From: JBGMEA01 sp041447245
Lineage (GTDB): Bacteria > Bacillota > Clostridia > Eubacteriales > Anaerofustaceae
Assembly (NCBI GenBank): GCA_041447245.1
Contig: JBGMEA010000019.1
Coordinates: forward strand, 14,354-78,353
Length of the DNA stretch: 64,000 nt
Reading direction: 5' to 3'
Shown here: one piece after another, positions 8,383 to 17,119 of the stretch
How positions within the stretch are numbered: the first letter of the stretch is position 1
Layout of the letters: every line of letters starts with the position of its first letter
Notes under the pieces: generated by a model
The model's database searches: none
Seen by the model: the letters and a program-made list of their open reading frames with translations, nothing else
What the model was told of the DNA's origin: nothing
Program-made: the position numbers and the translations under genes

Positions 8383-8724
8383 ATGTCAAAAGATAAAAGA
8401 GTTATCCCGAATTATCAGCACTGGATAAGGGGTGGAAAGATCGACCCGAAAAAACATATCGAAATGACACAGGAAGAACTCAAGCATGTTGCGTTGTGCA
8501 AAGGGATCAAGGATACCCACCCATGCAAGAATCCGCTTTATGTTTGCACCGCATGCGGAAATTACGGATGTTCGCAGGAAACACTCGACAAATGCACCGA
8601 ACAGGGTTTCAAAAACGATAAGTGCCTGCACTGCGGTTCGGTTGCCACCAGAGTCCCCATTATGCAGGAAGAATTCGATGAAATCATGAAAGCATGGGAG
8701 AATGAAAACCAGACGGAAGCGTAA
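8383..8724 (+). CDS. Cys-rich zinc-ribbon-like protein of unknown function
   Basis: 113 residues. I do not recognise a named family. The C-terminal half holds paired cysteines (CKNPLYVCTACGNYGC and DKCLHCGS), which suggests a zinc ribbon or another metal-binding knuckle. The N-terminal half is basic. The start was set to ATG at 8383, which has AAAGGAG 9 bases upstream; the frame is open to 8353 but lacks a ribosome binding site there. It is a single-gene unit with its own promoter and a terminator shared with the convergent gene. Confidence 0.75.
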   Translation: MSKDKRVIPNYQHWIRGGKIDPKKHIEMTQEELKHVALCKGIKDTHPCKNPLYVCTACGNYGCSQETLDKCTEQGFKNDKCLHCGSVATRVPIMQEEFDEIMKAWENENQTEA

Positions 8725-8732
8725 AAAATATC

Positions 8733-8764
8733 AAAAAAAAAGGAGAACACAACTCCTTTTTTAT
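8733..8764. terminator. Bidirectional terminator
   Basis: AAAAAAGGAG and CTCCTTTTTT flank a short loop; A-runs and T-runs on both sides let it serve both convergent genes. It abuts the stop of the small membrane protein gene. Confidence 0.75.
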
Positions 8765-9009
8765 TTTGCCTGCGTCGGCTGACCGTCACGTTTTTCATTC
8801 TTCTTTCTTCGAATCTCGGATCGTTGGTAATGGATCAGCATAATCGAACAAACCAATGAAACCACTCCCAAAGCAAATATCAGCCATTTCGTCGTACTGT
8901 TGTCGGTAAGCCCGAGCGCACTGTTGAATTTATCCACGATGAAAATTGTCATCAGCAGAAAGGAAATTACAATGCTGATATGCGGCAATATTTTTGTGAT
9001 CACTTTCAT
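8761..9009 (-). CDS. Small two-helix membrane protein
   Basis: 82 residues with two hydrophobic helices (about residues 9-30 and 42-62) and a strongly basic C-terminal tail (RRKKNEKR). Family not recognised. The ATG at 9009 was chosen for the GGAGG 6 bases upstream. It starts 10 bases after the end of the phosphodiester-glycosidase gene, so both probably share a transcript. The short length and basic tail suggest a membrane accessory protein, but no function can be assigned. Confidence 0.7.
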   Translation of the reverse strand: MKVITKILPHISIVISFLLMTIFIVDKFNSALGLTDNSTTKWLIFALGVVSLVCSIMLIHYQRSEIRRKKNEKRDGQPTQAK

Positions 9010-9019
9010 GAGAAACCTC

Positions 9020-10039
9020 CTAGTTCCAATCGGTAATGTAGAGGATATCACTGACTTCGCGTCCGCCTTTATACGGTTCATTGGCGACCGAAGAACCGAA
9101 TGTCATGACGGAAGACTGTCCGCCGTCAAGGTTGTATGCGACACTGCAGCCGAGCGACTGAAACAACTGCGCAAGCTGCTGCATCGTCATTCCGACGGAA
9201 TACCCCGGAGCACGTCCGTCCACGGTTACAAAACAATAATGTCCGGGCTCGTAATATCCCACCGCAGTTCGGGGATTCAACCCTTCGATGCTTCCCACAC
9301 TGTCATAATAAGACAGCACTGCATTTCCGCTGTCATCCAGAAGCGCCGGTCCGAAGCACCAAGCCTGCCATGCACCTTCGCTCATCGCGGTTTCGGGATC
9401 AAATTCATCAACCGAATAAGTTTTCATCGTTCCGTCATAATACAATACAAGCACATCATCGTCGCTGTCCATTTCCGTGTTGTATAAAATGCCGTTGCGG
9501 ATAACGACCCCATCGGAATCAATGCCGTAGAAATCCCCGTTAACGGCGCAAACCGCATTGTTCTCAAGCGCCATATTCAGAATCGTATCCGTATATCCTC
9601 TGGCAAACACACCGTCTGCAAATGCCGAGCGGAAACAATTAATATCGGCAATATAAATATCTTCGATATAATACGTCACCCCATCCTGTTGGACACGGAT
9701 CAGAGATACGTTCACGGAATCACTGATATACATGTTGTCCGAGGAAAGCACATCTCCGTTTGTAAATTTTCCGGCGAATTTGTTTGACCAATCCGTCACC
9801 AAACTGTCTTTCGAAGTGTCTGCCGTTTCGACGGTTGCCTGATCGCCTGCCGTTACCGTCTCGTACACCTGCGGCTTGAGGTATAAGAAATACGCATATG
9901 CCAGCATAGCCGACGCGATCAGGAATATGTCGATCACAATCAGCAGGGGAAGAGGAATCAATTTCCCTTTCCGACTCCGTTCTTTTGATCGCCCAACGAC
10001 TTTTCCCCTTGGTTTTCCGTCATTGCCGTGTGGTTGCAT
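9020..10039 (-). CDS. Membrane-anchored phosphodiester glycosidase (NAGPA domain)
   Basis: 339 residues: basic N-terminus, one membrane anchor (about residues 27-50) and an extracellular NAGPA/phosphodiester-glycosidase domain to the end. The family signatures NGDFYGI, GRTxxG-like NPRTAVGYY, TVDGRAPGYSVGMTMQQLA and NLDGGQSSVM are all present. Relatives remove GlcNAc-phosphodiester caps or act on exopolysaccharide and wall glycans. The gene follows a GT2-GtrA gene by 20 bases, which supports a role in envelope glycan modification. Start at ATG 10039 has only a weak GGCAGG site. Confidence 0.88.
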   Translation of the reverse strand: MQPHGNDGKPRGKVVGRSKERSRKGKLIPLPLLIVIDIFLIASAMLAYAYFLYLKPQVYETVTAGDQATVETADTSKDSLVTDWSNKFAGKFTNGDVLSSDNMYISDSVNVSLIRVQQDGVTYYIEDIYIADINCFRSAFADGVFARGYTDTILNMALENNAVCAVNGDFYGIDSDGVVIRNGILYNTEMDSDDDVLVLYYDGTMKTYSVDEFDPETAMSEGAWQAWCFGPALLDDSGNAVLSYYDSVGSIEGLNPRTAVGYYEPGHYCFVTVDGRAPGYSVGMTMQQLAQLFQSLGCSVAYNLDGGQSSVMTFGSSVANEPYKGGREVSDILYITDWN

Positions 10040-10059
10040 TCAGCCTGCCTTTCCGTTCG

Positions 10060-11112
10060 TTACCGTTGTTTTTCTTTGAATATAAGATGCTTCTGAACCT
10101 GATAGCTCAGAATAAACAAAACCAAATCAGTCATCGGCTTGGTGATCCAAAGAGGAACACCAAGGATGAGATTCAGCACATACATGATTGCATAATTCAG
10201 CCCGAGCACTGTCCCGGCAAGAAGATAATACTTCAGTGCCGCAACAAAAAAATTGCCGTTGCTTTTAAAAACAAGAGTTTTGTTCATGAGAAAATTGCAT
10301 AAAGAACTGACAATACGCGCACCCACAGCTGCATACAGCAGTGACATTGCCGGAGCATACGATGTCAGGAGCAATTTTAGCAGAATAAACAACCCATAGT
10401 CAATCAAAAAAGAAATCAGCGAGGAGACACTGAATTTGACAATCCGTGAATAAATTCGGAATGAATCCCGAATCACATGGAAGTGAGAAGATGCGTTTTC
10501 GTTGAGATAGACGGTCTCTATCGGAATTTCAGTGATCGGTACATGCTGCTCCGCCGCCCAAAGAAGAACATTGATTTCATATTCATATCCCTCCCCTTCA
10601 ATGGCGGCCATATCCGAAAACAGCGATTTTACGAATCCTCGAAGCCCCGTCTGCGTATCGTACAAGTTTACTTTGCTTGCTGCGGAAAAAATCCATCTCG
10701 TCACAGTATTCCCGATTCGGCTTTTCAGCGGGACTCTGCCTTCGAAATGGCGGCTGCCCAATACAATCGGCGCCGAACTCTCGTCCAAACTCTCTCCCAC
10801 CCGAATAATATCGGACAACGCATGCTGTCCGTCGGCATCCGCCGTTACAACAGCTTTGCAATCAGGCAGATTTGCTTGAATAAAAGCAAATCCTGTCTTC
10901 AGTGCACAGCCTTTTCCCTTGTTCGTTTCGTGTATCAGCACTCTGATGCTGCTGTTTAAAGAATCAAAGATCCGCTCCGACTCCGCTCCGCTTCCGTCAT
11001 TGACGACAACGACTTGATATCCTTGTTCCATCAGCCGTTCCGTCAGCGGTATCAATTCTTCCGTAGGTTTGTATGCCGGTATCAAAACGGCTGTTTCGTT
11101 TGCTGAGTACAT
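10060..11112 (-). CDS. GT2 glycosyltransferase fused to GtrA membrane domain
   Basis: 350 residues. Residues ~1-215 form a family 2 glycosyltransferase resembling dolichyl/undecaprenyl-phosphate sugar synthases: AVLIPAYKPTEEL at the nucleotide-sugar fold start, VVNDGSG, and the metal-binding ADADGQHA. Residues ~225-345 have four hydrophobic helices of the GtrA type. Such fusions make a polyprenyl-phosphate sugar and help flip it for glycan decoration outside the membrane. AAGGAG lies 7 bases before the ATG. The downstream phosphodiester glycosidase supports envelope polysaccharide work. A second, stand-alone GtrA gene lies at 27091. Confidence 0.92.
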   Translation of the reverse strand: MYSANETAVLIPAYKPTEELIPLTERLMEQGYQVVVVNDGSGAESERIFDSLNSSIRVLIHETNKGKGCALKTGFAFIQANLPDCKAVVTADADGQHALSDIIRVGESLDESSAPIVLGSRHFEGRVPLKSRIGNTVTRWIFSAASKVNLYDTQTGLRGFVKSLFSDMAAIEGEGYEYEINVLLWAAEQHVPITEIPIETVYLNENASSHFHVIRDSFRIYSRIVKFSVSSLISFLIDYGLFILLKLLLTSYAPAMSLLYAAVGARIVSSLCNFLMNKTLVFKSNGNFFVAALKYYLLAGTVLGLNYAIMYVLNLILGVPLWITKPMTDLVLFILSYQVQKHLIFKEKQR

Positions 11113-11185
11113 TCCGTTCTCCTTGAGCGGTATTCTACTGTGACAGACTTAAAACAGTCTGAAAATTCTGTCCCGATCACATAAA

Positions 11186-12001
11186 TTAAGAGTCTTTATT
11201 TTCATGGTTCGGTGTCATCAAAATATATCCGCCCATTTCGCAGAACCCGATTTTTCTGTATATGCTCCCCGCTTTGGGGTTATCATAAAACAGACACAGA
11301 AATTTCATTCCGCGATCCAAACAATCCCGGCAAAGCGATGCAACCAACGCGCTGGCGATTCCGAGATTTCGATAATCCGGATGAGTCGCAACTCCGATTA
11401 TCATGGCAGACATCGAGTTTGATGCCGCGATCCCGGCCGTGCCGATCAAAGCCTGTGCATGGTAGGCACCGATTGCCCGACCGGTTGATTCGAGATTGAC
11501 TTTGATATTTTCAATCTGTTCCGACTCACGTCCGAGATAACTGTCACGAAACTCTTCAATCAGCAGAAACAGGTCAACCTGTGAACGTGCATCGTTCGGT
11601 TCCAGAAATTTGCATTCGTATCCTTGAGGAAGTTCCGAGTCCTGATTGAGCGACGTCAATTTTGACAGATAACTGCGTTTCACATTCAATTCGGGGAAAT
11701 AGGAGACGATCCGTTCCAACACACTCCCTTTCCCATTGATAAATTCTGCATGCTGAGAAAGAAGATACGTTGCGGCAGCATCCGCGTCATAATCTTCAAA
11801 ACAGCTGTAAAGGACAAAACTGTCCCGATAGCGCATAATCAAAAAATCGTATTCGTCTGCCCGATCTTCGGCATAAAAATTGACATGTTCGGAATCCACT
11901 CCGAAATTTTCCAAATCGCCGATCAAAAACAAATTGAATTCCGGTTCTTTTTCAATATAGCGCATTATCGATTGTCTGTCTTCTTCCCGCAGTTTACGCA
12001 T
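11186..12001 (-). CDS. GNAT N-acetyltransferase, two-domain
   Basis: 271 residues, longer than a minimal GNAT. The C-terminal ~130 residues carry the acetyl-CoA-binding core: MIIGVATHPDYRNLGIASALVASLC (motif A) and LFYDNPKAGSIYRKIGF (motif B). The N-terminal half is a degenerate GNAT-like repeat of the type seen in some Bacillota proteins. The acceptor is unknown. It is the first of several GNAT genes in this stretch but is separated from the others by a terminator near 12062. Confidence 0.87.
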   Translation of the reverse strand: MRKLREEDRQSIMRYIEKEPEFNLFLIGDLENFGVDSEHVNFYAEDRADEYDFLIMRYRDSFVLYSCFEDYDADAAATYLLSQHAEFINGKGSVLERIVSYFPELNVKRSYLSKLTSLNQDSELPQGYECKFLEPNDARSQVDLFLLIEEFRDSYLGRESEQIENIKVNLESTGRAIGAYHAQALIGTAGIAASNSMSAMIIGVATHPDYRNLGIASALVASLCRDCLDRGMKFLCLFYDNPKAGSIYRKIGFCEMGGYILMTPNHENKDS

Positions 12002-12061
12002 CTCGACTCTCCTTTATGTAAATATTATATCATAAGCTGGTAAATTGCAGATGCACGATAT

Positions 12062-12082
12062 AAAAAAACACCGTAACGGTGT
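12062..12082 (-). terminator. Terminator of the ferritin-like/GNAT operon
   Basis: Minus-strand stem ACACCG / CGGTGT with a T-run of seven, 30 bases after the last gene of the 14119-12113 operon. Confidence 0.78.
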
Positions 12083-12112
12083 CTTAACGAGCCGACAAAG
12101 CAAACTGACCCG

Positions 12113-12559
12113 CTATGAAAGCATGGCTTCCAAGTACAGACGATATTCTTCGCGTGTTTTTCTGCGGTGGATCAGGCTCAATCCGGGAAGGATAAGAGAA
12201 ACAAGCGCAAATGCAAGTCCGATCACAAACGCGAAAGGTTGTTTGGTCAAAAACAGAATGACCGCAGGCGTCATCCACACCATCAGCCAGATCGCCGCAA
12301 ATGCATAAGCAAAAAAAGTTTTGGAGAATCGACAGGTCATTTGGCATCTCCCGCTTTCAGTTGCGATCTGAGCCGTTAAAACGCTCACCATTACATTGCT
12401 GATCGGCTTTGAACTCTGTCGCATTAAAATCAGTTTGCCGTCTTCTCTTCGTCCCGTTATCCATGAAGAGCCGCCGTGTACGGCAGTGCCCAACGATTCG
12501 TCTATTTTATGTTTCAAATCTTCGCACGAACAATCGACGAACAAGATAAACCCGCTCAT
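12113..12559 (-). CDS. Conserved-looking membrane protein, unknown function
   Basis: 148 residues: a soluble N-terminal part of about 80 residues and two transmembrane helices (about residues 87-108 and 111-130), then a basic tail. I do not recognise the family. The ATG overlaps the stop of the upstream GNAT gene (ATGA) and has a GGAAG site. It is last in an operon of ferritin-like protein, two GNATs and this gene. A frame on the same strand beginning at 12347 is a shadow. Confidence 0.75.
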   Translation of the reverse strand: MSGFILFVDCSCEDLKHKIDESLGTAVHGGSSWITGRREDGKLILMRQSSKPISNVMVSVLTAQIATESGRCQMTCRFSKTFFAYAFAAIWLMVWMTPAVILFLTKQPFAFVIGLAFALVSLILPGLSLIHRRKTREEYRLYLEAMLS

Positions 12560-13128
12560 TGGATTTCTTCCCGCATATCAGTCTCATCATGCGAATTCAG
12601 TATAACCATATGAATGTGATCCTCCCATTTGTTTCCGATGCGCAGATACGATCTTGAAAGCCCCTCACTGCGGAATCCGAGTTTCTCGGCAACTCTGAGA
12701 GAAGCCGCATTTCTCGGCATAATATTGGCTTCGATGCGATGCAGATTCAATTCGTTGAAAGCATACGCTACGATAAAATCGACTGCTTCCGTTACGTATC
12801 CCGCACAAAGGCTGTCTTTGTCACCGCGATATGAGAGAAAACAGGACTGAAAAGGCTCTCTCACAATGTTGCTTAAACCGACCGATCCGATCAGATGATC
12901 CGGTTTCTGTTTCTCCGCAAACCAGAATTTTGCAGAAACACCCTGTCCCGATTCTTCCGAGTCTTTGCACAAAAACTCAAATTGGACCGCTTCCGTAAAA
13001 AAAGATTCTTCCCTTTTCGGCTCTGTTGAGGACAAAAAATCGCGATTCCGCAAAAAATATTCCGCCACACCCGCACTGAGGGTAGAATCGGAAGGATAAA
13101 GATACAGCCGCTCTGTTTGCATTCGCAT
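12556..13128 (-). CDS. RimJ/RimL-type GNAT acetyltransferase
   Basis: 190 residues resembling ribosomal-protein N-alpha-acetyltransferases of the Acetyltransf_3 group: opening MRMQTERLYLYP, then ETERL-like features, the acetyl-CoA segment GYVTEAVDFIVAYAFNELNLHRIEANIMPRN (shown here only as GYVTEAV and HRIEA), and the family ending RNAASLRVAEKLGF. The real acceptor cannot be told from sequence. The start at 13128 has GGAGG ten bases upstream; the frame is open to 13197, but that part is not protein-like. Confidence 0.87.
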   Translation of the reverse strand: MRMQTERLYLYPSDSTLSAGVAEYFLRNRDFLSSTEPKREESFFTEAVQFEFLCKDSEESGQGVSAKFWFAEKQKPDHLIGSVGLSNIVREPFQSCFLSYRGDKDSLCAGYVTEAVDFIVAYAFNELNLHRIEANIMPRNAASLRVAEKLGFRSEGLSRSYLRIGNKWEDHIHMVILNSHDETDMREEIQ

Positions 13129-13193
13129 CGTTACAACACCTCCGAATGTTTGAAAAAAGAATGATATCACAATCCGAAGGGCTCGGCAATGCG

Positions 13194-13625
13194 TCACAGC
13201 TTCTTTTTATATCCTGCGTTGACTCCCCGCCTGAATCCGTTTGATTCATAAAAACCGCAGGCATCGTTTCTGTCAAGTTCCGTTACGAGAATCATCTGCG
13301 TGCAGTTACGCTCTTTTGCTCTCGTTTCCAATTCGCGCAGCAATGACGCTGCAATCCCTCTGCGTCGGGCATTTTCATGAACGATCATGTTTTCTATCAC
13401 AAGAAACGGACGGCAGTCGCCGTACAATTCTTCACAAATCACACCCATCACCGAACCGAGCAATTTCTCATCCTCAGCAACGCAAAGTAAAATATGCGTA
13501 TCTTTTCCGGATACGTTCCGAAACTGCTCTTTCATTGCTTTAATATCCGATTCCTCATTCCAGAATCGGCGATACAGTTCAGCCAACTGAGACAAATCGT
13601 TTTCGTTTATATCCCTGACATCCAT
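13194..13625 (-). CDS. GNAT N-acetyltransferase
   Basis: 143 residues, a typical compact GNAT: VRDINENDLSQLAELY at the start, ENMIVHENARRRGIAASLL as motif A (RRRGIA acetyl-CoA loop) and NDACGFYESNGFRRG as motif B. The ATG at 13625 follows the stop of the ferritin-like gene by 8 bases, so the two are co-transcribed. Acceptor unknown. Confidence 0.85.
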   Translation of the reverse strand: MDVRDINENDLSQLAELYRRFWNEESDIKAMKEQFRNVSGKDTHILLCVAEDEKLLGSVMGVICEELYGDCRPFLVIENMIVHENARRRGIAASLLRELETRAKERNCTQMILVTELDRNDACGFYESNGFRRGVNAGYKKKL

Positions 13626-13633
13626 CGTCCGTC

Positions 13634-14119
13634 TCAGTAGTCTTCCCTCAATCCGAATTCGGCGGATTCGACCCATTCGTAAGGACGATTCAGCATCTCC
13701 GTCATATTGTCCATGATACGGTAATGCACTTTTTCCTGCTCGATCAAAAAGATATATAATGATTTTTCGCTTTCGCTCTCTGCATTCGCCAAATATTTTT
13801 CATACAGATCGATGCTTTCCTGTTCGATTTTCAATGCTTCTCTGTAAACATCCAGTTGGTTCGGAATCGCACGAATGGTATTCTGATAATCGGCTCTCTT
13901 CGCAAACAGACTTTCTGTGTCTTCCGCGGTATGATGATCTTCCAACGCATAGGGCTCGCTGTTTTGAAATTTTGTCAGAATCTCGGCATGATAATATTCG
14001 TCTTTGGCCAAAATACGGAATACGGTCGCCGTGACATTATCGGCGTTGCGTTCCGCCTGTTTTTCATAATATGCCTGACCGTCGCGTTCTGTCTGAATCG
14101 CGAATTGCAAATCATTCAT
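13634..14119 (-). CDS. Ferritin-like / rubrerythrin-type di-iron protein
   Basis: 161 residues forming a four-helix bundle with carboxylate/histidine iron ligands: ERDGQAYYEKQAE, KDEYYHAE, EQESIDLYEKYL and EQEKVHY. These are the pairs of Glu and ExxH expected for a rubrerythrin-like di-iron centre. No rubredoxin-type CxxC domain is present, unlike the rubrerythrin at 43896. A role in peroxide or iron handling is inferred. ATG at 14119 was chosen for GGAGGG 6 bases upstream; a TATAAT lies at 14147-14152. It heads the operon running to 12113. Confidence 0.85.
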   Translation of the reverse strand: MNDLQFAIQTERDGQAYYEKQAERNADNVTATVFRILAKDEYYHAEILTKFQNSEPYALEDHHTAEDTESLFAKRADYQNTIRAIPNQLDVYREALKIEQESIDLYEKYLANAESESEKSLYIFLIEQEKVHYRIMDNMTEMLNRPYEWVESAEFGLREDY

Positions 14120-14242
14120 AACTGCCCTCCAAATATTCTTTATCTCATTATACACCGAAACCGCTTACTTTGCATGTCTCTGACAGAACTTCGGATTTTA
14201 TCGGCCACATCCGGGCGATCGGACCTTTTCACGGATTCGTTG

Positions 14243-14659
14243 TCATTCGCCGATGATCTTGATCAGCACGCGCTTATCGCGCATCCCGTCGAATTCATAA
14301 TAAAACAGTTGTTCCCATGTCCCGAAATCAAGCGTTCCGTCGGTAATTGCCATGACCGATTCACGTCCCATAATCGTACGTTTCAGATGCGCGTCCGCAT
14401 TATCCTCGAATCCGTTATGACGGTATTGATTGTACGGACGTTCCGGCGCCAGTTTTTCCAACCAGACTTCATAATCCTGATGCAGTCCTCGTTCATCGTC
14501 ATTGATGAATATACTTGCGGTAATATGCATCGGATTGACCAAAACGATTCCGTCCCTGATTCCGCTTTCATTCACAGCATCCTGCACCTGCGACGTAATA
14601 TTGACAATGCCGCGGCGCGACGGGATATGAAAGACCAGTTCTTTTCTGTAAGTTTTCAT
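14243..14659 (-). CDS. YjbQ family (UPF0047) protein
   Basis: 138 residues matching the YjbQ/UPF0047 family throughout: RGIVNITSQVQDAV, VNPMHITASIFINDDE, DNADAHLKRTIMGRES and the ending GTWEQLFYYEFDG. Some members have weak thiamine-phosphate synthase-like activity, but the physiological role is unsettled. Conserved His and Asp residues (MHITASI, NADAHLK) form the expected metal-site pattern. ATG at 14659 has GGGAGG 5-6 bases upstream. It is flanked by unrelated genes and probably transcribed alone. Confidence 0.9.
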   Translation of the reverse strand: MKTYRKELVFHIPSRRGIVNITSQVQDAVNESGIRDGIVLVNPMHITASIFINDDERGLHQDYEVWLEKLAPERPYNQYRHNGFEDNADAHLKRTIMGRESVMAITDGTLDFGTWEQLFYYEFDGMRDKRVLIKIIGE

Positions 14660-14779
14660 GGCAACCTCCCCAATCTCATGGATATGATTCTCATGATGTA
14701 CCATCGAATCACAGAGGAACAACCTCTTTCCCTACGTGATGATATCATCGTTCATCCCAAAATAAATCCCGTGAGGCTC

Positions 14780-15994
14780 CTACTTCTTCGATCCCATAAT
14801 TTGTTTCCCCACCGCAGCAATCGGACGAAAGAGCGGTCCTTCCATCTCGGAAACCACATCTTTAAGTTTTTCCCGTATCGGAATCTGCTGCGGACAATGC
14901 GTTTCGCATTTTCCGCATTTGATGCACAGCGAAGCGTAAGCCGGATGCGCGGTATACGCTCCCGTGTTGCGCATATATTGCATTTTTATGTGTTTCGTCC
15001 CCAACATATACTTTTCGTTGTAAATTGAAAAACAACCGGGAATGTCCACGCCTGCAGGACACGGCATGCAATATCCGCAGGCAGTGCAGCCGACTTTCAT
15101 TTTCTCGGAGAGAATGCTGTTCGCCTGCTCGAAATAATCCAGTTCTTCCCTGCTCATGGCGTTCGGCAGCACATCGGAGGCAATACGCAGATTTTCTTCG
15201 AGTTGTTCTTCGGTACTCATACCCGAAAGCACCACATTCACTTCGGGATGATTCCACACCCATCGCAGCCCCCATTCGGCAACACTGCGCTTCGGTTGCG
15301 CTCCCGCCCACATCGCACTCAGTTCTTTCGGCAATGCATTCACGATTTTCCCTCCGCGCAGCGGCTCCATCACAATCACAGGAAGACCTTTCGAAGCGGC
15401 GTATCGGAGACCTTCCGTTCCCGCCTGATTGTTTTCATCCAGATAATTATACTGGATCTGGCAAAATTCCCAATCGTAGCAATCCACAAGTTTCAGAAAC
15501 TGTTCTTTGACTCCGTGAAACGAAAAGCCGATGTTGCGGATCTGCCCGTTTTGCTTCTTCTGATCAATCCACTCCTCGATTCCCATCTGTTTCAAACGGT
15601 TCCAAGAACCGATATCGGGGAGCATATGGATCAGATAATAATCAATATAATCCGTCTTTAAACGATCCAGCTGTTTGCGGAAAATTTTCTCGATATCTTC
15701 CGGCTTCCCGACCAGATAATGAGGCAGCTTGGTCGCAATCTTCACTTGGCTCCGATACCCTTTGGAAAGAAAGTCGCCGAGGATCGCCTCGCTTTTTCCC
15801 CGATGGTAAATATATGCCGTATCAAAATAATTTACCCCCGCGTCCATTGCCCGTTTGAGCATCGCTTCGGTTCGTTCGATATCCACGCTGTTTCCCTTCA
15901 TGGGAAAACGCATACAACCGAATCCCAGCACGGAAAGCGCATCTCCGTTTTTTGTGTTTGTTCTGTAATTCATCTGTTTCTGCACTGCAGGCAT
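14780..15994 (-). CDS. Aldo/keto reductase with C-terminal Fe-S domain
   Basis: 404 residues. Residues ~1-290 are an aldo/keto reductase TIM barrel: LGFGCMRFP, the catalytic DTAYIYH (Asp, Tyr), Lys in IATKLP, and His in YLIHML. The C-terminal ~110 residues carry CTACGYCMPCPAGVDIP and CIKCGKCETHCPQQIPI, a ferredoxin-like region, as in a widespread group of anaerobe oxidoreductases. The gene follows the Rieske gene by 7 bases, so the two are probably one transcription unit. Start uncertain: ATG 15994 has its purine-rich site too close; the family-typical MNYRTN start at 15973 or GTG 15985 are options. Confidence 0.88.
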   Translation of the reverse strand: MPAVQKQMNYRTNTKNGDALSVLGFGCMRFPMKGNSVDIERTEAMLKRAMDAGVNYFDTAYIYHRGKSEAILGDFLSKGYRSQVKIATKLPHYLVGKPEDIEKIFRKQLDRLKTDYIDYYLIHMLPDIGSWNRLKQMGIEEWIDQKKQNGQIRNIGFSFHGVKEQFLKLVDCYDWEFCQIQYNYLDENNQAGTEGLRYAASKGLPVIVMEPLRGGKIVNALPKELSAMWAGAQPKRSVAEWGLRWVWNHPEVNVVLSGMSTEEQLEENLRIASDVLPNAMSREELDYFEQANSILSEKMKVGCTACGYCMPCPAGVDIPGCFSIYNEKYMLGTKHIKMQYMRNTGAYTAHPAYASLCIKCGKCETHCPQQIPIREKLKDVVSEMEGPLFRPIAAVGKQIMGSKK

Positions 15995-16001
15995 CCCTCG
16001 G

Positions 16002-17012
16002 TTATTCGTTTCGATCTGCCTGTTTTTTCAGTTCCTCTCTGATTTTTCGGTACTGTATGATCGGGGCGTCCCCTTGCAGCAAATGTTCCCCGCCGAAATA
16101 GTCGGATGCTTTCGGTTGCTGCGTAATGACGACACGCTTGTCCTGCCGTTCGATTTTGCGGTTCGCAAACTTCCCCACCCAGGCAATCAAACGGTCAATC
16201 GCACGGATTTTGGTAATCCTGTTGTAAAAACGGATATACAAAATAGTATTCTCTTCGTCTACGGGAGCGAAGTAAATCATGATCTTGATGTCTTCGCTGA
16301 TATGGTTCATCCATACATTCGGATATTTGAAACTCAGATATGTAGACTTAATTTCGCATTCATCGGCAGATCGCGGCACCTGTCCGCAGTCAGTCTCGTT
16401 GTCCGCACTCGTGATAATGTTGTACTCCTCAAATATCACTTTAGGTCCGTTGACCAACGTATGATTTCCCCGCCCGATGGTGTTGTAATGCACAAACGGC
16501 AAATGAACCACATCGAGTTGATTCTCGATGCTGCGCGAATAATGCGAATTCCAAAGATCCTGCATCTCGCTGTACACGTATGAGTCATCAATATAAGGTT
16601 CGAAAAACGGCAGAACTCCTTGGGCTTCTTCGGCTTTCCCGAACCAGAGATAAATGATGTCATGCGCTTCTTTGACAGCATAATGCCTGACGTTGTACCT
16701 GCTGATATCTTCCTTGGAAGATATTCCGTTTGCGGGGATAAATCTGCAGGTTCCGTCAATCCGAAATTCCAACCCATGAAAAGGACACTGCAAGCAACTC
16801 CGCTTCATTTTTCCTTTGCTGAGCGCCGCACCTCGGTGCGTGCATTGATCGACTACGCATCCCAAATTCCCGCCATTATCCCGAAACAGCACAAGCTCAA
16901 GATTCAGTCGTTTCACCGCCGTAATATTGCCGCGTTTCACGGCTTTCGACGGCAATATTCCGTACCATTGATTGGGAATCACGCTGCCCTCCGTTATCTT
17001 CATCGACATCAT
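16002..17012 (-). CDS. Rieske non-heme iron oxygenase-like protein
   Basis: 336 residues. The N-terminal Rieske [2Fe-2S] domain (about residues 10-115) has CTHRGAALSKG and CPFHGLEF, the CxH...CxxH ligand pairs. The C-terminal half carries NQLDVVHLPFVH, an N-x2-D-x2-H-x4-H pattern expected for the mononuclear iron site of ring-hydroxylating oxygenases. These enzymes activate O2 with electrons from a reductase; the Fe-S aldo/keto reductase just downstream could be linked, but that is inference. Substrate unknown. Several ATG codons lie close together (17012, 17009, 17003) without a clear ribosome binding site. Confidence 0.85.
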   Translation of the reverse strand: MMSMKITEGSVIPNQWYGILPSKAVKRGNITAVKRLNLELVLFRDNGGNLGCVVDQCTHRGAALSKGKMKRSCLQCPFHGLEFRIDGTCRFIPANGISSKEDISRYNVRHYAVKEAHDIIYLWFGKAEEAQGVLPFFEPYIDDSYVYSEMQDLWNSHYSRSIENQLDVVHLPFVHYNTIGRGNHTLVNGPKVIFEEYNIITSADNETDCGQVPRSADECEIKSTYLSFKYPNVWMNHISEDIKIMIYFAPVDEENTILYIRFYNRITKIRAIDRLIAWVGKFANRKIERQDKRVVITQQPKASDYFGGEHLLQGDAPIIQYRKIREELKKQADRNE

Positions 17013-17119
17013 TTATTTATAACAATTTCAGTATAGCGTGCGTAGCAAATCTTTCCAATACCGAAACTGTAAAAATAAAAAAGTTCGTCCGATCATCCGA
17101 AAAAGCCGCACCCGAAAAA

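Noticed and set aside
13856..15028. 390-codon open frame on the plus strand
   Set aside because: It is antisense to the ferritin-like, YjbQ and aldo/keto reductase genes, has no domain pattern and no ribosome binding site.
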